Below are positions 5,566 through 11,335 of a stretch of 11,335 nt of DNA, in pieces (the first letter of the stretch is position 1; the number at the start of each line of letters is the position of its first letter). Location of the stretch: positions 1 to 11,335 of the forward strand of contig CAYSXI010000170.1 of NCBI GenBank assembly GCA_964434955.1. Direction: 5' to 3'. The DNA comes from JANQLU01 sp964434955 (lineage in GTDB: Bacteria; Planctomycetota; Planctomycetia; Pirellulales; Pirellulaceae). A program made the position numbers and the translations under genes. The notes below the pieces were generated by a model. It worked only from the letters and a program-made list of their open reading frames with translations. It made no database searches and was not told the DNA's origin.

Positions 5566-8500
5566 TTAGCCAGCATTTCGGTCATAGATTCCGGGATCGT
5601 CCGTTCCGTCTCCGTCCCAGTCACCAACGACGGGCAAAACGCCTTCCGAACCCAGCTCGAACACTTTGTCGGTCGCGTCGATCTCACGGTTATTGTTGGT
5701 GTCAATAATCCACTGTCCGTCGCGGTAAACCCCGATCTCTTCAATTCCATCGCCATTGAAGTCACCAACGACGGGAATATCGCCTTTCTGACCGAACTCC
5801 GCTTTCAGGTCGTTGTAGTCAAACTGGCCGTTACCATCGACGTCCAGGTGCCATGTTCCTTCGCGGAAAACACCAACGCTTCGAATGCCGTTTCCGTTCC
5901 AGTCGCCGGCGATCGCGATATCTTTCTTCTCACCGTATTCAAAAACGTGGTCGATCAAATCGGCACGCGTGCCACCGCGACTCGTCAACCGCATCACGCG
6001 AACGCCTTCGGTGGCATCGCCTTCCACCGGTGGAATATTCTTGGGGCGAACCATCAAATCATTGGCTGGGTTCGGCAGGCCTGGCTCGCGGGCGATAGCT
6101 TCTGCGTCCTTGTCCCAGCGAGGGCCAAAGATTCCGATGTCGTCCTTGCCGTCGCCATCCCAATCGCCAACCACCGGTTGGTCAGAACGTTCGCCCAGTT
6201 TAGCGACCATATCGTCGCGGGACCATTTTCCGTTCCCGTCGATGTCAATGAAGAAGTAACCGTTGTCATAGATGGCAAGTTCGTCAATGCCATCGCCGTT
6301 GAAATCTCCGGCGAGTGGCTGACCCTCGTTCATTCCGAACCGAACAATTCGGTCGTTGACTTCGATTCCGCCATCCTTCGTGGACTTTGCGAAAGTCCAA
6401 ACCGAGTCGTCCATGTCGTCCCGGCTCCAAAGGAATTCCGTCAAGTGACTGGCTTGAATCCAGACCGCACTGTCGTCTTGAGCCACCATGCTTTCACCAC
6501 GCGGGTTTCCGCCATTGATGACACTCAGATGCCATGTGTACCCCGTTTCCGGAGCAACATCGATTCCAATTGCGCCCCCGATTACGGAAGACTGGAATGG
6601 GCCTTGGTGACGGTAAAGCAACCAGCCAGGTGCCAATGGCGGTGCCGGTGGTCTTGGTGGATTGCTTGGGCCCCGTGGGTCTTCGCCGCCCGGTGGAATC
6701 TCGTTGGGGTCATCTTCTTTCGTTGCCCGAACTTCCGTGAAATTATTGAAGCTTGAAACACCGCCGGCTTGAACCTGGATGCCGTTGATTGAATCAAGCA
6801 ACTGACCCGTGGAGAAAGTATTGGTTAAGGTTTGCGGAGCGAGTGCCGCATCCACTTCCGAGTTGTAGGTGAAGCCGGTCGTGTTTCCGACAACGTCGTT
6901 CGCATCGGAGAACCCGTCGGGTTGGGCTTCCAGAACGATGTAATTGCCGGCGGGCAGACCGTCGAAACGATATTCACCATTCGCGTCGGTGAAAACGTAA
7001 ATCGGGGTGTCACCCGGCATTCCGTTCATATGCGAGTAGTGGTTGCCAATCACGTCGTTCAAGGTGACCGCTCGAGGGTTTAAGGAGCCATTCTGGATGT
7101 CGTTGAAGAAGTACAATGACATCTTCACGCCAGCAATCGGGTTGTCCACGTTTGCCTGGTAAATCCCGTCACGTTGACTGCGGTAGTCGCTCGGCAGATT
7201 GCCGTCACTCGTGACAAAGTTCGGACCGTCTTCCCAGACGCGACCTTCGATCGCGGCACCTTCGTGTTCGCAAAAGTTGTAGTTTAATCCGCTCTCACCC
7301 GAGGCGAGAACAACACCGCGAAATTCGTCATTGGCCGAGGTGCCGCCTGCGGTACCAACTGTCTGGTCACCATCGAAGTAGTTCGTCGGCTGGATTTCTA
7401 CGATCCGGTAAGTTCCCGGTTTCAAACCCAGGAACTCGTAATAACCATGGCTGTTGGTTGTCGTGGTGGCAACCAGACCGAAATCATCGAACAGCTGAAT
7501 CGTAACGCCTTCGATGCCGCGGTGATTTGGATCAGAAGGATCCAGGCAATCGCCGCCTGTCGTAACGCTGACATGACCATTGATAATCACGGGTTGGATT
7601 TCGCCAAAGTCAAAGTTGACGCCTTCCTCGCCCGCACACAACTCAATTCCCGTGAACGCGTCGTTTGAGGCGAAGCCTTCAAACGTCGTGCCCGAACCAA
7701 TCGAGTCTTTACCGTCGATGAATCCTGCGAGCGGATCGGCGTTCGAGGGGTAGTTCGAAATCTCGACGATTTCATAAATGCCCGGTGGAAGCATGTCGGC
7801 GTGATAATAGCCATTCGAGTCCGTAAATACCGTGACGGTTTGGAATGCCGCGAATGGATCGTTGAATCCACCGGCTTTGCTTCCGATCCGCGAGATCTGA
7901 ACCATGACATTTGCGATCGGAGCTTCACCTGCGTCGCGAACTCCGTTGTCATTTTGGTCATGCCAGACATGGCCGCTCAACGAGGCCTGCTTGACTTCGC
8001 AGAAGTCGTAATCAACCGCATTCATGCCGCCCTGGGAAATGGTGATATCCGTAATGATGTTGGGCTCACCATTGGTATCTTGGGTAACACTCCCACTTGA
8101 GCTTCCGTTCACGGTTCCTGGATTGGCCCCGACGCTGATGTAGTCCTGAGGTTGCCCTTCAATCAAGCGGTAGGTGCCTGGCTGCAGATTGTATTGCTCG
8201 CCGAAGGAGTAGTTGCCTGACTGATCGGTCTGAGTTGTGGCAACAAACTCGTAAAGACCCGTCTGCTTGTTCAGGACTTCGAGGGTAATGGATACGCCTG
8301 CGATTCCCGTTTCATTTGAGTCTTGATGGCAATCAGCGTTTTCGTCGTGGTAAACGGTACCTTCGATCGTGACCGGCTTGGGTGTCAGCGTATAGACATC
8401 GATCGCACCGTCGGTTCGGTCTGCCTGGCCCGTCTGATTGTCGGCGTTAAGTGCGAGCACGTTCTCAGCCAGCAAGTTGCCAGCACTCATGATCGAATCA

Positions 8501-9177
8501 TATTCGTCATAAAAGATCCCGCTAACCTGGTTTTGGTTGGCACCGTTATCCAGTGTGTGCTGGGTGGAAACGTCTTGACTGGAGAAGTTGTAATGCTGGT
8601 CCACGAACTGGGCATTGAAACGCGTGCCTTCAAACTCGACGCCTGAGGCAATCTTGTCGTCGCGAATCCCCTCGACTTCGTCAACGTCCACCGTGAAGGC
8701 CAGTTTGTCGCCGGCTTCAAAGTTTTGCACATTGACCGTCATCGAAAGGCCGTCAGCGGAAATATCGACCGAAAGGATATCGCTGGCCGTGATTCCCGAA
8801 CTGTTGGCGGCGTCGAATTGGAATCCGTGATACCCGCCGGCGCCTGGTCCCCCTGCCGTGTTGTCGAAAAAGATGTCGCCATTGGAAAGCGAACCGCTAT
8901 TGTCCTGATCGCCGTTGACAACGAATTGAGTCATCTGCGTGGAGCTAGAACCGCCCTGGAAAGTGACTTCAAAGTAGTCGGGCGATGTGTCTTCGCCTGT
9001 GTCTCCCTCCAGATAAGTGATTCCGGCGACGACCGGGTCGGCGTCCAGCATTCGGCGATCTTCCATGGTTTCAAATCGGCAAACGCGGATTGCTTCCGCA
9101 TTCTTGGTTTGCTTGTTCGATTTCGACTTAAAGCCGGAAGTAAGTTTGTTGAATAGACCCAACGGTTTGTCCTCCAT
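5566..9177 (-). CDS. Large exported protein with four SdrD-B-like domains and FG-GAP/VCBS-like repeats
   Basis: This encodes a 1203-residue extracellular or surface protein. A basic N-terminus leads into FETMEDRRMLDAD (35-47), an export-associated motif typical of very large planctomycete proteins. Residues 48-265 form a cadherin- or Calx-like beta region. Four B-type domains follow, at about 269-394, 398-527, 530-637 and 641-815. Each opens with a strand such as IEGTVYHDEN or LSGHVWHDQND and has a GxYxF...PGxYxxxE core. A Pro-rich linker (822-850) precedes a C-terminal calcium-binding repeat region (851-1203). This has five GDxxGDGxxxxxxY/F units (957, 1004, 1091, 1138 and 1185) alternating with IDIDGNGxW-type segments. 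The role is probably adhesion or a structural cell-surface function. No LPXTG, dockerin or membrane anchor is visible at the C-terminus. The ATG at 9177 lacks an upstream ribosome site, while GGAGG at 9175-9171 sits 8 bases before TTG 9162, which may be the real start (MGLFNKL). Confidence 0.9.
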   Translation of the reverse strand: MEDKPLGLFNKLTSGFKSKSNKQTKNAEAIRVCRFETMEDRRMLDADPVVAGITYLEGDTGEDTSPDYFEVTFQGGSSSTQMTQFVVNGDQDNSGSLSNGDIFFDNTAGGPGAGGYHGFQFDAANSSGITASDILSVDISADGLSMTVNVQNFEAGDKLAFTVDVDEVEGIRDDKIASGVEFEGTRFNAQFVDQHYNFSSQDVSTQHTLDNGANQNQVSGIFYDEYDSIMSAGNLLAENVLALNADNQTGQADRTDGAIDVYTLTPKPVTIEGTVYHDENADCHQDSNETGIAGVSITLEVLNKQTGLYEFVATTQTDQSGNYSFGEQYNLQPGTYRLIEGQPQDYISVGANPGTVNGSSSGSVTQDTNGEPNIITDITISQGGMNAVDYDFCEVKQASLSGHVWHDQNDNGVRDAGEAPIANVMVQISRIGSKAGGFNDPFAAFQTVTVFTDSNGYYHADMLPPGIYEIVEISNYPSNADPLAGFIDGKDSIGSGTTFEGFASNDAFTGIELCAGEEGVNFDFGEIQPVIINGHVSVTTGGDCLDPSDPNHRGIEGVTIQLFDDFGLVATTTTNSHGYYEFLGLKPGTYRIVEIQPTNYFDGDQTVGTAGGTSANDEFRGVVLASGESGLNYNFCEHEGAAIEGRVWEDGPNFVTSDGNLPSDYRSQRDGIYQANVDNPIAGVKMSLYFFNDIQNGSLNPRAVTLNDVIGNHYSHMNGMPGDTPIYVFTDANGEYRFDGLPAGNYIVLEAQPDGFSDANDVVGNTTGFTYNSEVDAALAPQTLTNTFSTGQLLDSINGIQVQAGGVSSFNNFTEVRATKEDDPNEIPPGGEDPRGPSNPPRPPAPPLAPGWLLYRHQGPFQSSVIGGAIGIDVAPETGYTWHLSVINGGNPRGESMVAQDDSAVWIQASHLTEFLWSRDDMDDSVWTFAKSTKDGGIEVNDRIVRFGMNEGQPLAGDFNGDGIDELAIYDNGYFFIDIDGNGKWSRDDMVAKLGERSDQPVVGDWDGDGKDDIGIFGPRWDKDAEAIAREPGLPNPANDLMVRPKNIPPVEGDATEGVRVMRLTSRGGTRADLIDHVFEYGEKKDIAIAGDWNGNGIRSVGVFREGTWHLDVDGNGQFDYNDLKAEFGQKGDIPVVGDFNGDGIEEIGVYRDGQWIIDTNNNREIDATDKVFELGSEGVLPVVGDWDGDGTDDPGIYDRNAG

Positions 9178-9188
9178 GAATATCGGTA

Positions 9189-9211
9189 CCGCGGGCGTTC
9201 CTTGTCCGCGG
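9189..9211 (-). repeat. GC-only inverted repeat upstream of the surface-protein gene
   Basis: CCGCGG at 9189-9194 and again at 9206-9211 can pair as a 6-bp all-GC hairpin with an 11-base loop, in the 64-base gap between the WD40 gene and the surface-protein gene. There is no T-tract, so it is not a standard terminator. It may be an mRNA processing or stabilising hairpin, or an operator. Confidence 0.35.
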
Positions 9212-9241
9212 CGATGGATTCAAGTTCTTTTCGTTTCCGGG

Positions 9242-10351
9242 TTACTTAATGACAGGTTGCCATTGAGACGAAGGTTTCGATTGTTCGCCCAAGCGGGGAG
9301 ATGTGAATTGCGGTTTGATTGGCTGCAATGAAGCATTGCGCTCAAAGTTCCAACTTCTGACCCGCGTATCAAAACTTCCCGAGACCAGTTTGCTTCCCGC
9401 TGAATCGAGGCATGATACTGTTCCTCGATGACCGTTGAGCACACCGATCTGACTGTTGTTTTCCAAGTTCCAGATGTAAATCGCATTGTCGCTTCCGGCT
9501 GTGGCCAAGGTTGAGTCATTCATGAGTTGAATGGCATAGAGCTTGCCACCGTGCCGAGCGAGGCGATGCGCAGTGTTTTTGTTGTTGATGTCCGTAATAT
9601 TGACCAGGCAATCATCCCCGCAACTGATCAGTTTGTGATTGTTTTGGAACACGAGTGAGCGAATGCGTCGCGAGTGGTTCTTGAATTCAGTGAGCTGCTT
9701 TTCCTGTTTCCAGTTCCAGACGCGGACTTTGCCATCGCGTCCTGCGGCTGCAATCAGCGAATCATTGGGGCTGAATGCGACCGCGTGGATATCCTTGCTC
9801 GAACAATCAAATGAATGCGTTTCTACTCGTTGCTCGAGGTCATAAATTCTTAACTTGTTGCTGAATCCGACGGCCGCAATCGACTTGCCATCGTTGGAAA
9901 TCGCAATATCGAAGATCGCATAGTCTAGTGAGTCGATTCTTTGCGATTTGAAACTTTTTTGGCCCAGCTGAGACATGTTCCAGCTGCGGATGGTTCGATC
10001 GTTGCCGGCCGTAATCAATGTGTTTCCATCAGGCGTGAACTTGGCGACTCGTACCCAGTCTTGATGCTCAGTGAGTTGTTGGACAAATTCGCGTTTGGAG
10101 GTGTCGTAAATACTGACGGCGTGATCATCGCCCACGATGGCCAGCAAATCTCCGCCAGGCTGAAGCGATACGCCCGTAACGACCGGGGATTGTTTCTGAC
10201 CAGGACTCGGTTGGGTTTGGATCGTGTCCGAAAGCCAGTTCAGCTTGTTAAGCCTTTTGGCGACCAGTTTGTCTTCCGCCTGCAAAACCGTAAGTTGCGC
10301 TGCCGCCAAGCAAACTACAACTGCACTCAAAACTGTGATACGCAGAGTCAT
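9242..10351 (-). CDS. Secreted seven-bladed WD40-repeat protein
   Basis: This encodes a 369-residue exported beta-propeller. Residues 1 to about 25 form a signal peptide (MTLRITVLSAVVVCLAAAQ then TVLQA|ED). Seven WD-type repeats follow at about 57-83, 96-125, 144-171, 186-213, 227-255, 268-295 and 308-335. Examples are FTPDGNTLITAGNDRTIRSW and FSPNDSLIAAAGRDGKVRVW. Seven is enough for a closed propeller, so this is a stand-alone scaffold with no fused kinase or cytochrome domain. A Pro/Ser/Gln-rich tail (about 340-369) ends the protein. The ATG at 10351 is chosen over a TTG at 10366 because it gives a better signal peptide and has a weak GAG site about 10 bases upstream. The surface-protein gene starts 64 bases downstream on the same strand, so the two exported proteins may be co-transcribed. 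The binding partner is unknown. Confidence 0.9.
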   Translation of the reverse strand: MTLRITVLSAVVVCLAAAQLTVLQAEDKLVAKRLNKLNWLSDTIQTQPSPGQKQSPVVTGVSLQPGGDLLAIVGDDHAVSIYDTSKREFVQQLTEHQDWVRVAKFTPDGNTLITAGNDRTIRSWNMSQLGQKSFKSQRIDSLDYAIFDIAISNDGKSIAAVGFSNKLRIYDLEQRVETHSFDCSSKDIHAVAFSPNDSLIAAAGRDGKVRVWNWKQEKQLTEFKNHSRRIRSLVFQNNHKLISCGDDCLVNITDINNKNTAHRLARHGGKLYAIQLMNDSTLATAGSDNAIYIWNLENNSQIGVLNGHRGTVSCLDSAGSKLVSGSFDTRVRSWNFERNASLQPIKPQFTSPRLGEQSKPSSQWQPVIK

Positions 10352-10665
10352 CGTTTGAATTCTCAATCGGGGATTTTTGAAATGTCCGGCAACTTATCCG
10401 GACCATCGGCGGCGAGATGAAGGACGAACCCTTCCATCTGAGTATCGGCCCGGCGAAACAATAAATCCCAACCGTTTCAGACGAAAAACAAGCCGTGCAA
10501 GCGGAATGAAAAAGATGGAGAATTCCGGGGAACTTTGAGGCCAAGTTATTTGTGATAGCAGGATCGACAATCGAATTCGATCGGTTTTACCCAACCGGAA
10601 AAGCCGACTCAGATCCCACCAATTAACAGTCTGTTCGGCAGAGGCCTGTTCACCGGGAGGCCTGC
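10352..10665. other. 314-base intergenic region with inverted repeats
   Basis: No convincing gene lies here. The region holds the leader and promoter of the WD40 gene and the 3' flank of the monooxygenase-fold gene. I see GTCCGG/CCGGAC (10384-10389 and 10398-10403; 8-base loop), about 30 bases upstream of the WD40 start. There is also a perfect 12-bp palindrome, ATCGAATTCGAT (10570-10581), and an interrupted palindrome, AACAG-T-CTGTT (10625-10635). These could be operators or transcript hairpins. No convincing -35/-10 pair and no T-tract terminator were found. Confidence 0.5.
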
Positions 10666-10672
10666 TTACCGG
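10641..10672. repeat. 16-bp imperfect tandem duplication over the stop codon of the monooxygenase-fold gene
   Basis: GAGGCCTGTTCACCGG (10641-10656) is followed directly by GAGGCCTGCTTACCGG (10657-10672), 14 of 16 bases identical. The second copy contains the stop codon (TAA on the minus strand) of the gene ending at 10666. AGGCCT in each copy can also pair as a hairpin on the minus-strand transcript. Confidence 0.8.
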
Positions 10673-11004
10673 GGGGGATTGTGAACGACACGGTCGGCTT
10701 TCACTTCCGCGATTTGCAGTTGGTATTTTTCATACCACTTTTCGTTTCCGAGTTTCTGGGCGACACGATGTTCGGCAACCTCCCGCCACTTCATGGCCGA
10801 TTCGATGTCTGCCCAATAGGAAACGGTGATCCCGAAACCGTCTTCACTGCGCGAGGAGTTAATTCCCAGGTAGCCCGGCTGCCCGCTGGCTAATTCCACC
10901 ATTCGATTGGCCATTTCGGCGTATTCTTTGTCCTCGATACCGGTTCGCTGGTTGGCGAAGATCACGGCGACGAATGGTGGAGAGGGCAGTGAAGGGAAGT
11001 TCAT
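10666..11004 (-). CDS. Antibiotic biosynthesis monooxygenase (ABM) fold protein
   Basis: This encodes a 112-residue protein of the ABM dimeric alpha-beta barrel family. The family pattern is clear: strand FVAVIFANQRTG (11-22), helix YAEMANRMVELASGQPGYLG (28-47), strand SRSEDGFGITVSYWAD (51-66), helix AMKWREVAEH (70-79) and a final strand WYEKYQLQIAEVKAD. Length is normal for a single-domain member. Such proteins include small cofactor-free monooxygenases and haem-degrading enzymes, but most are uncharacterised stress or quinone-related proteins, so I assign no substrate. It should be cytoplasmic, as no signal peptide is seen. A GGAG site lies 10 bases before the ATG at 11004. It begins 18 bases after the stop codon of the endonuclease V-like gene, so the two probably form an operon. 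Confidence 0.88.
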   Translation of the reverse strand: MNFPSLPSPPFVAVIFANQRTGIEDKEYAEMANRMVELASGQPGYLGINSSRSEDGFGITVSYWADIESAMKWREVAEHRVAQKLGNEKWYEKYQLQIAEVKADRVVHNPPR

Positions 11005-11022
11005 GTTGGCGGTGCTCCGGAA

Positions 11023-11335
11023 CTATTTGCCGCAATGGATTCGGCCACGGCAAAGTTGATCGACCCATTTTAGCATCTTTGGAAATCGATCATCGCCCGC
11101 CATTGTCTGAACACAAGACGCAGCGAAACCTGGATCGATACCGGCCGCCGTGACGAAAAGTGGTTTTCGGCTGTTGCCTCGATAGACTTCGACGGCATTT
11201 GCCCCACGAAAACGATTTTTTGCGACCCCGACAACGTTGATCTTTCCATCAAAATGTTCAAACAAATGCCCGCCCAGTCCTGGCAGCTGTTTTTGTCCTG
11301 GCAGCTGTTTTTCCGATTCGGATGAGGAAGAGGCG
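11023..11335 (-). CDS. Endonuclease V-family protein, C-terminal part (5' end beyond the window)
   Basis: The frame is open from the right edge (103 residues visible), so the TTG at 11265 is internal and the gene continues outside. The sequence PGLGGHLFEH, INVVGVAKNRF, AVEVYRGNSRKPLFVTAAGID and FPKMLKWVDQLCRG matches the C-terminal half of endonuclease V-like enzymes (deoxyinosine 3' endonucleases). This includes the lysine-containing VGVAK strand and the KPLFV(T/S) strand. Such enzymes nick DNA next to deaminated adenine; some relatives act on inosine in RNA. The N-terminal catalytic Asp and Glu are outside the window, so activity cannot be judged. An in-frame 18-bp duplication gives KQLPGQ-KQLPGL in the loop before GLGGHL. 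The ABM-fold gene follows after 18 bases. Confidence 0.8.
   Translation of the reverse strand, partial: ASSSSESEKQLPGQKQLPGLGGHLFEHFDGKINVVGVAKNRFRGANAVEVYRGNSRKPLFVTAAGIDPGFAASCVQTMAGDDRFPKMLKWVDQLCRGRIHCGK
11278..11312. repeat. In-frame 18-bp tandem duplication inside the endonuclease V-like gene
   Basis: The unit starting TCCTGGCAGCTGTTTTT at 11278 recurs 18 bases later at 11296, with 17 matching bases in each copy. On the minus strand it encodes a doubled KQLPG(Q/L) hexapeptide in a surface loop preceded by a Ser/Glu-rich stretch. The frame is kept. Confidence 0.85.

Noticed and set aside
5848..6756. A 302-codon open frame on the plus strand
   Set aside because: It is antisense to the calcium-binding repeat region of the surface-protein gene, has no recognisable domain, and its openness follows from the repeated codons of the real gene.
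10625..10635. AACAGTCTGTT as a LexA-type SOS box near the endonuclease V-like gene
   Set aside because: It lies downstream of the ABM-fold gene rather than in front of the repair gene, and does not match either the CTGT-N8-ACAG or the GAAC-N4-GTTC pattern.

Overview
The window looks like a piece of a planctomycete chromosome, probably from the Pirellulales. The evidence is the set of protein families: a large exported protein with an N-terminal FETMEDRRML motif, an ECF-type sigma factor encoded beside a zinc-ribbon Ser/Thr kinase, a secreted WD40 propeller, and a membrane-anchored coiled-coil protein of planctomycete type. No rRNA, tRNA, CRISPR array or insertion sequence was found. This placement is inferred from family recognition, not from a search.

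Layout. Positions 1-547 (+) hold the 3' part of a proline racemase-superfamily gene, with Thr in place of the second catalytic Cys. Positions 761-1591 (+) encode a membrane-anchored coiled-coil protein. Positions 1684-2844 (+) encode an exported thioredoxin-like protein whose frame is interrupted once, by a TGA at 1942-1944, and then stays open for 299 more codons. From 2901 to 10351 everything is on the minus strand. In transcription order this is a secreted seven-bladed WD40 protein (10351-9242), a 1203-residue SdrD-B/FG-GAP-like surface protein (9177-5566), a rho-independent terminator, an ECF-like sigma factor (5458-4703), a 69-residue two-helix membrane protein (4641-4432) and a Ser/Thr kinase (4415-2901). 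After a 314-base gap come an antibiotic-biosynthesis-monooxygenase-fold protein (11004-10666) and, just upstream, the C-terminal part of an endonuclease V-family gene that runs off the right edge.

The main discovery candidate is the 1684-2844 gene, read as a selenoprotein. The TGA lies in a Cys-Thr-TGA active-site-like motif. Cys85, two residues before it, is the only cysteine in the whole 386-residue product. The frame continues with the rest of a thioredoxin-like fold. A 5-bp stem with a CGTGA loop starts 13 nt after the TGA, which matches what is known of bacterial SECIS elements. No selA, selB, selC or selD is in the window, so the organism's ability to decode Sec cannot be judged here.

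A second point of interest is the sigma factor, small membrane protein and kinase cluster. The kinase ends in a run of about 17 glycine-terminated pentads in place of the usual sensor domain. The three genes could form a membrane-linked signalling unit that controls the sigma factor, but this is inference from gene order.
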